Positions 1 through 11,200 of a stretch of DNA of 64,000 nucleotides are shown piece after piece. Position numbers and translations under genes: made by a program. How positions within the stretch are numbered: the first letter of the stretch is position 1; each line of letters opens with the position of its first letter. Below the pieces are notes generated by a model. That model saw only the letters and a list, made by a program, of their open reading frames with translations, did not search any database and had not been told where the DNA came from. The DNA is taken from NCBI GenBank assembly GCA_030762935.1, contig CM060893.1, positions 6,802,001-6,866,000 of the forward strand. Reading direction: 5' to 3'. This stretch comes from Hymenopus coronatus (lineage: Eukaryota > Arthropoda > Insecta > Mantodea > Hymenopodidae).

Positions 1-18
1 GAGTGTTAAAAAAGAATG

Positions 19-134
19 GGAAGCCATGCTGAGGATTTTTACACCTGAAAAAATCCATCATCTTCCGCAGGGTTTGAATCTGTGACCTCGGTTATATGAA
101 GTTACCATGGCAATCGTTACACCACTGAGGGTGA
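19..134 (-). repeat. SINE-1, truncated copy
   Basis: tRNA-derived head (B box GGTTTGAATC region and TGTAATGG-like A box, read on the minus strand) plus the start of the body GAAGCCATGC. The remainder towards the 3' end is missing, and the window starts 18 nt away. Confidence 0.7.
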
Positions 135-147
135 TAAGGCATGAGCA

Positions 148-522
148 ATGTTATTAAAAGGTTTAAAAGTTAATAAAGATCTATGCCCAATATGTGGCAA
201 TGTCAATAGCAATTTACGCTTTAGAACTGAGTGCGCAGAAGCCAAGGTGTGGAGAGAGATAATACAGAATAAATACTGGGAAAAGCTACCGCCAGAGATA
301 TTGTACTTAATACTTTTTGGAAACAATAAGAAAGAATTTCTGAAACAACTAGGTAGTTATACACGGAAAGTAAGAGAGAAATGGGGGAGGAAAATTACCA
401 AAGAAAGAGACGATCTTAATAACAGAACTGATGAGGTTGCAACTTATAACAGAGGTAAACAGATTAAGTTGGTAGGGTATAAAAATGTACAAATAGAGGG
501 AAAGTTACATATACATACATAA
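148..522 (+). pseudogene. Possible C-terminal end of a non-LTR retrotransposon polyprotein
   Basis: A 124-codon open frame. Near its start is a Cys-x2-Cys pair (DLCPICGNVNSNL) followed by a Cys 13 residues on, resembling the C-terminal zinc-knuckle-like CPxC..H..C motif of I/R1/Jockey-type retrotransposons. The histidine is not seen where expected. The rest is Lys-rich with no family I recognise. It directly follows a SINE-1 fragment and could also be a chance frame. Confidence 0.3.
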
Positions 523-904
523 ACAGAGTGGTAACTGTATATGATACCAAATTTAGCAATTCTAGGAATGTAACTATATATGTATGATGTCTGTAACTTG
601 AAAATATGAAATAAATTATCTCTCTATGAAAATTTATTTGTAATTCACCTTAATAAAGGTAAACGTTTTCAGAAATAGGTACATTGCACCTTTTGTTATA
701 GATATTAAAAGAACAGTAGATATTTAAAACCTAGATGTTATATGCTGGCGTTAACACTCCATACTCTTTGCATACAATCGTGAAAAACAATTGAATATCA
801 AAAGGAGTTTTAAAAAAATGACAAAGTATTGAACAATTCAAATCATTAACAACAGATATCTCAAAAATGGCTTATGCCATCAAAAATTATTAGATATTAA
901 TATT
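523..904. other. No recognisable feature
   Basis: AT-rich sequence with stops in all frames. I see no repeat-family match here. Confidence 0.5.
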
Positions 905-2023
905 TTTTATAGTGCTTTTTTGTTATATAAAATTCCATCCGAGTAAAGTGAGCTTTACAGGCTATTCCCCAAAAACTTCAAAGAAATACACTTTTTTTGG
1001 CAAAAATGGCATGTTATTTATGGAAGCTCTTTAACTGCTGTAGTTCTCAGTGCCCCATTCTAAATTGGGCATGAAAGGCCGCTTAATTTTGCTCAGAGGC
1101 CTCTCTATCAGACTTGAGGATCTTTTACATGCCATAAATCTATGACACGGAACCAACGGCTTTACTTCCCTTCTGAAGGAAGCCATGCTAAAAATTTTTA
1201 CACCCAAAAAAAAATCCATTGTCCTCTGCCAGGTTTGAACCCACAACCTTGGGTATATATGAAGTCAGCATGGTAACCATTACACCACAGAGGGCAACCT
1301 TTTTTGGCATGTAAATAGCTTTGATATATGGTATTTTAATCAAAATGGCTAGAGGCATTTCTGACAAAACACCGTTCCAGCTAAAGGATATTTGGAGGTG
1401 GTGAGATTTTGAAAATAGAAGAAATAATCATACGCTGAATAAAGTATCTATGGGTTATATGTAGGAAATTAGTATAAAAGGAGAAAAATTTTTAAGTTGA
1501 TAGAATAAAACAATTGATTCATATTCCCCTTATAATTAAATTTTGTAATAACGCTCTAGCATTTATCATACTGAAACTTTAATCCAACTTCATATGAAAT
1601 TCATGTAGCAGATACTAAACACAAATACCAAGTTTGGTATCTATCTGACATTTTGTTTTTGAGCTATGCAGTTCACACACATACAGATACATACACAGGC
1701 AAACCTTTATGTAAAAATGCTTTATTATACAGGATCCTCAAAATGTGTGTTTTCAGTAAAATCTCAGTATACAATTTTTAGGTGGAATGCAATACCTCCT
1801 CTACCTACTATGTACATGATAGAGAAGGTAAACACTAACCTATGTGTTTACCGAACATTTCGCTTTAGAGTTATACTGTTCAGACACACAAACTACATCT
1901 TTCTAAAAAATGTATTTTTTTTTTTATTCAGGAAGGCTGAAAACACATATTTCTAGTAAAATCTTGATATTAAATTGTTGGATGGAATATAGTACCTCCT
2001 CTAAGCAGTAGAGAAAGAAAAAA
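905..2023 (+). mobile_element. Degenerate HEL copy interrupted by SINE-1, with a second HEL 3' fragment behind it
   Basis: Middle HEL motifs lie at 940-990 and resume at 1303-1422 after the SINE-1 insert. A roughly 190-nt unrelated stretch (1423-1610) follows, then the 3' third with the AAATACCAAGTTTGGTAT palindrome (1625-1643), CA-rich part and 3' palindrome (to about 1836). A second, diverged 3' third follows at 1837-2023, ending GTAGAGAAAG. This is among the oldest-looking copies. Confidence 0.7.
1003..1298 (-). repeat. SINE-1, near full length, inserted in a HEL copy
   Basis: 3' tail (TAAATAACATGCCA type) at the left, tRNA-like head at the right with reversed B box GGTTTGAACC and A box TGTAATGGTTACC. 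Flanked by CTTTTTTTGGCA (991-1002) and CTTTTTTGGCA (1299-1309), a target-site duplication within HEL sequence. SINE-1 units are about 300 nt. Confidence 0.85.
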
Positions 2024-2494
2024 ATTACTATGTTTATTACTAAATAACAAACTTACTTATTGGATGACTGTGGATGTAACTCCTTCAGATAATAGATTAA
2101 ATGGATGAATTCTACACACATTTTTCCAGTATAGACAAATTAAAAATTAAATTCTATAGTATAAAAAGGACAGGAATATCTTAAAGCTGCCAGTTTAACA
2201 CACGTGTCCACTTTTCTCCCAAAAGACAATAAGTGTGCAGAACTGAAATGTGTGTGTCCATATTAGAAGCCTAACATCTCCTGTCATAATTAATTATAAA
2301 GTCTTTGATGCTCCATTAACAGGATTACATAAGGCTAAGTTATTTTGGTGTTATATTATCATGCCGACTCAAGGTTGGGCAGTGCAGTAGATAGGAGATC
2401 TCACTATACCAATCTTGAAACAGTCATGGCTTGTTAGGGGTCTAAAAGTTGCTACAGAGGATTTTCTTGGTAATGTAGTGATTCTGGTCGTGTT
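2024..2494. other. No recognisable feature
   Basis: AT-rich with short open frames only and no match to the repeat families of this window. Confidence 0.5.
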
Positions 2495-3575
2495 TGATTT
2501 TGTTTGATTTTATTCAACTTTTTGTAACTGTTTAAAATTAGGCACCATAAATGGTGGTTACATCACCTAAGAAAAGAAAGGTATGGACAGGAAAGAAAAT
2601 GAAATGATCCCCTAGGCCTCGAATACTCTAATACCATTGGTGTCGAAGAAACCAAGAATTGAGTCAAGCAAGACTGGATAGGAAAGATAAAAGAGGGGAT
2701 CTGATATGTGGAAAGGAATATCACATGTTATGAGTACCTTAAGCTGTCCAGCATATTGCACTAGGTCAAACCTTTTATCACAGTTTTAAAAAGAATAACC
2801 TATACAGCATTAGCTGTAGCAGAGGTTGCTATTTTGTTGTTTAGCATGTAATCAAAGCACTGCACCATACAAAGTGTAGCGCTTTGATTACGAATATTCT
2901 CTAAATCAGAATCTTAAAATAATATTGGTAATGGGCACAGAAATGGATGCCAAAATAGACATCAAAGAGGAAGATTCCCTCTCTGAAGACAAGGCCTTAC
3001 AGAATGAGATAGAGTTCTTTACCGTGATGAATCTGCAGATATTTCTGTCACCAAATTATTAGCTGTGTTTCTATATTTTTCAAACCAACAAAGCACAATT
3101 ATTTCCACTTTATTTGGAAATGTTGAAGTAGAACAGGAGACTCTGATTGTATTGTTACTGCAAAAATGTTGGTTGGTTGGTATCTAATGTTGAGCAGTTG
3201 GCAGCGAAGCCATTCGCTGCGGAGAGACTTTTGTTACTAACAGGGAGGAGGCCCTTTATTCCTTTAATAATTAATTGAAGGCTTAAAGGAACCGATCTAA
3301 ACAAAATTATGTGATGAACTAAAGGGAAGGGCTGCTCACCAATAAGCACTGGTGAGTTATTGACCTGGACTGATATCAGATCCCCTCTTTTACCTTTCCT
3401 ACCCAGTCATGCTTGACTCAACTCTTGGTTTCTTCGACCCCGATGGCATTAGAGGCCTAGGGGATCATTTCATTTTCTTTCCTGTCCATCTTTTCTTTTC
3501 TTAGGTGATGTAACCACCATTTATGGTGCCTAACTTTAAAAGATGGTTGAATAAAAACATATCAGATAAAGTGAT
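2495..3575. repeat. Large inverted duplication (arms about 2495-2707 and 3368-3575)
   Basis: The left arm read backwards matches the right arm over about 200 nt at high identity; for example GGTGATGTAACCACCATTTA and CCTAGGGGATCATTTCATTT-type blocks occur in both. The right arm includes the start of the retrotransposon frame at 3523, so the left arm is an inverted partial copy of that element's 5' region. The 660-nt spacer contains a small hairpin (2849-2890, stem GTAATCAAAGC) and no coding match. Confidence 0.75.
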
Positions 3576-3930
3576 GTTCCATTGGAAAAAGAAACATTCC
3601 GGAAGTAAAACAGTCCCCCATTCAGATTTCTGGGCGGGGACCTTTTTCCAAGGTAAACAACAAAATATGAATGAAAAATTAAAAATTTTACAATGGAATA
3701 CAGGAGGTCTATCACAAGCAAAGAAACATGAACTAAGTAAAATTATATATGTTCATAATATTGATACATTTATAATTCAAGAAGCAAATTTAACATTAGA
3801 ATAACTAAAATATTATCAATTTCAAAATTTTAGTATGTACCTACTTCCTAAGGGACGACAAATAAGCAGTGGCATTCTAGTTGGAGTTCGAAAAAATCTT
3901 ATTTCATCTTTTAAAATTACTGCAAAAATG
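3523..3930 (+). pseudogene. Non-LTR retrotransposon fragment: N-terminal part of the endonuclease domain
   Basis: The frame from 3523 reads to a stop at 3802-3804. KLKILQWNTGGLSQAKKHEL then IDTFIIQEANL is the first strand and catalytic Glu region of an apurinic-type endonuclease in non-LTR retrotransposons. After the stop, the same frame continues with SSGILVGVRKNLISSF up to SINE-1 at 3931. The element is cut off there, and no reverse transcriptase follows. Confidence 0.75.
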
Positions 3931-4203
3931 TAAATGGCGTGATATTTATGGACTCTAACTATTGTGGTTCTCAGCATCCCATTCTTAATTGGGCATGAAA
4001 GGCCGCTTAATTTTGCTCAGACTTGAGGTTCTTTTACGTGCCGTAAATCTATGACACGGGACCAACGGTTTTACTTCCCTTCCGAAGGAAGCTATGCTAA
4101 GGATTTTTACACCCGAAGAAATCCATGGTCCTCCACCGAGTTTGAATCCGCGACCTTGGGTATATGAAGTTAGCATGGTAACCATTACACCACGGAGGGC
4201 GAC
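3931..4203 (-). repeat. SINE-1, nearly complete
   Basis: Minus-strand SINE-1 with tRNA-like head at 4130-4203 (reversed A box, TTTGAATCC B box) and body with GGAAGGGAAGTAAA. It lacks about 20 nt beside the CCTGATAGAGAGGC motif. It lies exactly between the retrotransposon fragment and a mariner fragment. Confidence 0.85.
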
Positions 4204-4877
4204 TTTTCTTAATTGAACCATAACTGGTGATGAGGCGTGGATATACAATTATGATGTTGAGACCAAGGTTCACAATGTGTCAGGAAGGGTTCTTCAAGAC
4301 AAAAAAAGCTTGTCAGCTCCTTTGAAGGATGAATTCGTGCCATAGGCGCCAACTGTTAATCAATGGTACTATCGGGATGTGTTGCAATGTCTGCGAGAAA
4401 ATGGCCTGAAATGTGGCGAGACAATTCATGTCTCTTGTATCACAATAATACATTTGCTCATTCATCCCTGTTGGTCTGACTACTGCACAAAAAGTTATAT
4501 CGCCGCACTGCGTCATCCTTCACACTCTCCAGACTTTTCTTTATTTCCAAAGCTGAAAACCTTATTGAAAAAATGAAGATTTCCAATGATAGACGAATTT
4601 ACAGACACTTGATCCAAAAAGAAGTTACCAAGACTGCTTCTGGAAATAGAGTAGTGCATCAATTGTGGAGGAGAATATTTCGAAGGAGACCTTGCACAAT
4701 AAGTAAAAAGAAAGAGTAGACAAATTTATAGACAAATAAGTAATTAGGAATATTTGTATATAGTGGATCACTATTATTGAAATTGTTTAACAATGAGTCA
4801 AACGCTTAGAATTTCAAAGTCTTTATAATTTTGAGTCTTTGTAGACAAAGTTCCCGAACTTTTTGAACAGACCTCAT
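4204..4877 (+). pseudogene. mariner transposase remnant, 5'-truncated, with its 3' terminal repeat
   Basis: TGDEAWIYNYDVETKVH (about 4222-4275) is the block around the first catalytic Asp of mariner transposases. HPSHSPDFSLFPKLKTLLKK (4508-4575) is the block around the third. Frameshifts and stops lie between them. The 3' end at 4849-4877 reads, on the minus strand, GTCTGTTCAAAAAGTTCGGG, a well-known mariner terminal repeat type. Confidence 0.8.
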
Positions 4878-5145
4878 GGTTCTGTTCTTACCAGTTGGAG
4901 TATGGTTATATATATATCTTTCAGTTCTGCACACTTGAGGATGCACACTTAATTCTCATAAAATACAATACATATGAAATCAAACATTAGAGCTGCAGAT
5001 TCAAGTCAAGAAGATTGCTCAGTTTCTCTTATCAACTGCTAAGAGAATTATTCGTCTAAAACTTCTTTTAAAAACACTTTTATGAATTACTGTAAATTAT
5101 GTTCTACACTTTGGCAGCATTGAAGGAGGTCTGAAGAAGCCTGTT

Positions 5146-5250
5146 TCAGATGAACTTGAAGCATTTCTGTTTGTCGTGTGGAATACGAGTTTTGAAGAGA
5201 ATGGAGTCTGCACGAAACTGCGTGTTGAGTAAAGGCGTGTAACCAAACAC
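5146..5250 (-). CDS. botv: botv exon 14: C-terminus and stop codon
   Basis: Residues 942-975 plus TGA. The acceptor is [38 protein letters not shown] then [14 protein letters not shown] ends exactly at the family C-terminus. The 3' UTR must continue below 5146, but I see no standard polyadenylation signal on the minus strand before the mariner end at 4877. Confidence 0.97.
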   Translation of the reverse strand: MFGYTPLLNTQFRADSILFKTRIPHDKQKCFKFI

Positions 5251-8200
5251 CTGAAATAAAAGCCATTTATTATTTATTTGTGTTAAGTTATACTCTGAGT
5301 CAAGTTAGTTCTGTCCTGATGTCAAAAACAAAGCGGAGCTGGCTCAACTCACCGCGTGTTAACGGTACATGTGCGCACATAAGTTTTGCAACACTAGCGA
5401 TATATATCAGCAACCTGTGGAGAGTTCTTTGAAAAATGTGGCAATTGTACTGAATGTACTGCATGCAAAATTTTACTTAGAGTCGATGGTTCATTTCTGA
5501 AAAAACAATCATAAACTTTCTGGCGAATAGCACTTTTCGTAAAATCATCGTATTTCTCTGAACGTTTTTTATATTTACACAATTTTCCCGGTGTTCTTAG
5601 GCTTCCGGATGCTTGCTGTTCCATTCTAACACTATGCACACTAAATGCAGAAACGCCAAGGAGATCACCCATGTCTTTTTCGATATTCTTTATGGCCGAT
5701 TCGGCATTTCTTTCTTTAAGCACTGCGAAACAATGCGCAACCATTCGCCTCTCGACACTTTTTAAAGGCTGGCCTCGGTTGTATTTTATTACGGATAAAG
5801 CACCAGTCTGTTCCATGATCCAAAGCTTACTGCTTTTAAACTGCATATAGCAAGTCCCCTGGGCTTGTGAGGCATGCGAGATGTACAGGAAATACAGTCT
5901 TAAATAACACATTATCAGAGGCGACCCTGCACTATAAACAATATCAGCTTAATCAGCATTCACCTCGAGAATTACCGGTTGTTTAAGAGAGCTGTCTGGT
6001 ACAGGCTTGTAACTTATTGTGTATATAATACCAATGTTCTTTAGTAATATAAGTTAGCTGGATTTTATTAACAGTAATAAGTTAATAAAGTCAATATATA
6101 ATTTCGCCGGTCTTCTGTCTAATCTATATGTTTTTTATAGAATGTGTATGTCTGTTGTAAATATTCCTTTCAGAATTCATGAACCCAGAGCCATCTGTTT
6201 GGTATGTGTCGGATATGGATAAAATGTCGGACTATTACCTTTTATAAGAATCGAAGCATTTGCATATCTTTCTCTCCGAAACTAACTCGCGCAGAGCAGT
6301 GATCTGAAAACTATTACAGTACTGTACTTTTAGGAGGCTGTTACAATATGCATCCACGTAAAAGTTAACACCCATTACCTTCCCTGAACCAATCAACAGC
6401 CTAACGCTCTTTTGCTTCAGTATCTCTGTCTCTCTTCCCTCCCATGTGTTGACATCAGGACTGAACTAACTTGGCACAGATAATAGTACATATTTGAGTG
6501 TGATGGGCATTCAGCCCAGCCTTTACCTCGTCATACTCACCAATATAATTACAGCTACACACATTTTAGCTCCCCAAAAGTCTCAAAAAACATTAGTGGG
6601 TAACAGACGATTATGTTAATTGTAATTCTCTTTACAAGATCAGTTTTTCACTTTCTCTATACATACTATGTACATAGTGTATTGAGAAAGTATTGCATTC
6701 CACACAAAAATTTGATACTGAGACTTCACTGGAAATATATGTATTAGGGTGCCCTGTAACCAAAAAAAGAAGTATTTTCAGAAAAAGGTCCGTGCATGCG
6801 CATGTCTGTGTCTGTAAACACAATAACTCAAAAATGAAAAGTCAGTAAAATACCAAACTTGGTATTTAAGTTTAGTATCTTTCAGGGTTACGACACAAAG
6901 ATTTTGAGAAAATTCCCCAACCCCAAACTACTCTTTACATGTAACTTTTTTCAGCATTTTTAATTTTCTTAAGAATAGCTCTAACGATTTTGATTAAAAT
7001 ACTATATATTAAAGATATTTACATGACAAATAAAATGTATATTTTGAATTTTCTGGGAATAGCCTCTGAAGGCTACTTTATTCTGGATGAATTTTATGGA
7101 TTTGTTCATAACTGCTAAACCGTAAGAGATACACCAAAACTTAGTACACAGAAAATGTAGAGCACATTAAAACACACAATTTATGTCATATACATTTTTT
7201 TCTTGGAGTTGATCGTTTTTAAGATATTCCTAGATTTTCGTTTCAGGTTTGAAAAACTTACTTTTCTTATACAGGAATTTATTGACTCCTATCCATACAA
7301 ACAAAGGAACTTCAGTCACATAGCAACCAGCTTTTGAGTATCACTTTAACCTATGGTACTCACTTATTTCACTTCTACTTACAATAAAGCAAGAAATAAA
7401 ACTATTTCTGCTAATTTTTTCTCGATTAGCATGAAGTAAATAAAAGCATAAGCTTTTTAACAATAATTTGTTGCACAGATGTAGAGAAAGTCATGTGAAT
7501 GGAACATATCATAATTTTTTCCAATGAGAATGCTCACGAGCCTGTCTAATTTTTAGCGTGAAATGGAATGCACAAAATCTGACCTTGGTGGTAATCTATG
7601 CCATTTCTTCCAGGCTTCACCACTGCCATACTTGCAAAGCTTGAAACTTAGTTTTTCCCTGTGTGGTATTTGGAAAACATATATCTCAAATGCAAGATGA
7701 TGCCTGGTTCTGAACATTAATATTTTGGAAAGAAACATTGTTTTGTATTTGGATAAATACAGTATTTCTGGTGAAATCTTGACATTGATTTTTTTGGGTG
7801 GAATACATTATTTCCTCTAACTTCTATAAGTAGATAGTAGAGAAGGCATGACGGCTAAGAAATTTCACACACATGGTGACTTACCTGTGCAAAAAACCTG
7901 ATGCATTTGTGCCTTTCCTGGAAATGTGTGTCATCTTCAGAGAGAGAGACTGGACAACCTGGACACCGGAACGTCCATCTTGACGTCACCTGACATCAGG
8001 GAAGAGAATGGCATAACAAACTGAATAAACAACTGTTAAACAAATCACTTTATTAATTAAAGTAGGGATGTGACAAACAGTTTAAGAGTGGAAATGTCAA
8101 ATGTTCCAAGTGCCATTTTCTAAATTTTTCAGAAACAAAACACTATCTATATATTCAAAATCTTCTCGGGCTTCTAGCCAGGTAAAAACTGGCTAGAAGC

Positions 8201-11200
8201 CCGAGAAGATTTTGAATTAACACGTCGCCAGGAAAGCTTTAGTTCTTATTTTACTATCTATATATGTTTGTATATGAAGGGTTGAGAACCATAGTGGGCC
8301 AAGCACCATTTTTACTTTCTCTATACGCACTATGTGCATAGTGTATAGAGAATGTATTGCACTCCACCAAAAAATTTGATGCCGAGATTTCACCGGAAAT
8401 ATATGTTTTAGGGTCCCCTGTATCCAAATAAAGTATTTTCAGAAAAAGGTCCGTGTATGTGTGTGTGTCCGTGAACATGATAACGCAAAAACAAAAAGTA
8501 GGTAAAATACCAAACTTGGTATTTAAGTTTAGTATCTTCCAGGGATGCGATGCAAAGATTTTGAGAAAAATCCATCCACCCCCAACTACCCTTTACATGG
8601 AACTTTTTTCGAAAATTTTGATTTTCTCAAAAATGGCTCTAAAGATTTTGATTAAAATTTTGTATACTACAGACATTTACTTGACAAATAAAATGTATAT
8701 CTTGAATTTTCTGGGAATAGCCTCTGAAGACTACTTTATTCTGGGTCAATTTTACGGAATTTTGCATAACTGCTAAACCGTAAGAGACGGACAAAAACTT
8801 ACCACACAACAAATGTAGAGCACTTTAAAACACACAATTTATGTTATATACATTTTTTTAATGGAGTTGATTGTTTTTGAGATATACCTTGTTTTTGGTT
8901 TCAGCTTTCAAAAACATACTTTTCACATACAGGAATTTAACAATCCCTGTCCATACAAACAAAGGAACTTCAGTTACATAGCAACCAGCTTTTGACTATC
9001 ACTATGTTACTCCCTTATTTCGCGCTTAACTTAGAAGGAAGCAAATAATAAAGCTATTTCTACTAATTGTTTCTCGATTAGCATGAAGTAAATAGAAACA
9101 TAGGCTTTTTAACAATAGTTTGTTGCAGAGATGTAGAGAAAGTCATATGAATGGAACACATCATTAAGGAGAAAAGTACAAAACTGTAATATTGTTTACA
9201 AAAACTACAATAGCAATGCAGTATTCATGTTTTGTCACCTCAAAACACTGAAAGGAAGACGGTTGAGTTATTTACCTCTTACCCTGGGGTTGAAATCAAT
9301 GTCTCATGCTCTTCAGGAAGGAATGGCAACATGGTGGAGTTATCTTTTGTTTCCTCAGCAGACAAATGCATCTTTCAGCTCAAGTAGGTTTGCTTTACAT
9401 AAACTGATTTTTCTCTCTTCAAAATTCCACTGTTCTAATGTTAAGTGAATATCATAGCTCTTTGAGATGGTTGAGATTGACACTTTTAGCAACACTTTTA
9501 ACACTATGCACTTTAAAATGTTGCTCTTGTTTAATATTATCAGTGAATTAGCAATATTATTCAAATCAAAGAAATCATTTTCTTCCATTGGAACTGCATG
9601 AAAAGGATTTAAAGCTTTAGCTGACTCTGCCCCCATATTTTACGTAAAAATGTATTATTTACTATAAAATTAACACCTAATAATGTATAACCCAGTGCCC
9701 AGGTCATAGCACAGTCAAAAAGTTGACTGCTGTACTGCCACTTGGAACACAAGATGACATCACTGCTTGGAACTTAGACCTATGCTATCTGCTAACAAGC
9801 CATTGAACAATTTAATCTGTGAATTGGCACTTGAAACATAAAAATGGTGTGTTATTTATGGATGCTCTTTAACTACAGTGGTTCTCAGCGTCCCATTCTA
9901 TACTGGGTTTGAAAGACCACTTATTTTTGCTCAGAGGCCTCTCTATCAGGCTTCGGTCGCTCTCCGTAGTGTAATGGTTACCATGCTGACTTCATATACC
10001 CAAGGTCGCAGGTTCAAACCTGGCGGAGAACGATGGATCTTTTTCGGATGTAAAAATCCTTAGCATGGCTTCCTTCGGAAGGGAAGTAAAGCCGTTGGTC
10101 CCATGTCGTAGATTCACAGCATGTAAAAGAACCTCAAGCCTGATAGAGATGCCTCTGAGCAAAATTAAGCAGTCTTTCACGCCCAATTTAGAATGGGATG
10201 CTGAGAACCACGGTAGTTAAAGAGCGTCCATAAATAACATGCCATTTACATTTTTCTCTATCAGGCTTGAGGTTCTTTTACATGCCGTAAAACTACGACA
10301 CAGGACCAACAACTTTACTTCTCTTCCAAAGGAAGCCAAGCTAAGGATTTTTACACCCGAAAAATCTATCGTCCTCCGCCGGGTTCGAACCCTCCACCTT
10401 GGGTATATGAAGTTAGCATTGTAACCATTACACCATAGAAACTCGGCACATGGAACGTTCTTAAGAAAAAATGCCCAAAAAATTAAAAACGGCACTTAGA
10501 ACATTATTTTCAGGTAATGGTTATGACTGATAGTTACGGTTCATTAATGGTTGAACCAATATTTATATCCCTATTCCATGTTACTGACATTTTGTAAACT
10601 GTACTCCATTTTGTGTATGTCATTCAGATGTTTTCTCATTTTGTACCAAAATCAAAATTACTGGATGCAAGATAATTATTCTGAGTGCTTTCGTTAGATG
10701 CAAGTGTTTTGATTTTCCCTCTGCGATTTTCTTTGTTGTAAACATATTTTGTGGTAACACGTTTTCTTATTGGTTGTGAAGCTAGAAAATATAAAAGAGG
10801 TTAACCATAAGCAAGAAAATGGCACTTGAAGGCTATTCATGGTTGAGCGAAGTTGATTGTCTTTACACGGGTGATGTTCCTAGGCAGGGGATCCTATGAA
10901 ATGATGCGTGCAGTCAGTTTTACGCATTGATTGGAATATAATTAACTTCCACTGATAGAATCTAGAAGTAATTAAGCATTTTGGTCCTAGAAAGTGCATA
11001 TATTTTTTTGGAATTCACGAGAATAAGATAAATTGCAAGAAAGAATTTTTGCATTCACAAAACACACTAAATAGCACTAGTGATTGCAATTTCCAGAATT
11101 GTTTGTAAAGATTAATAGATATAAACTTCAGCTCTGCCAAAGAAAAGAATTTTGGATGTGAATTGATTGAAAAGACTCCACATCAATTCTATGTCACATT

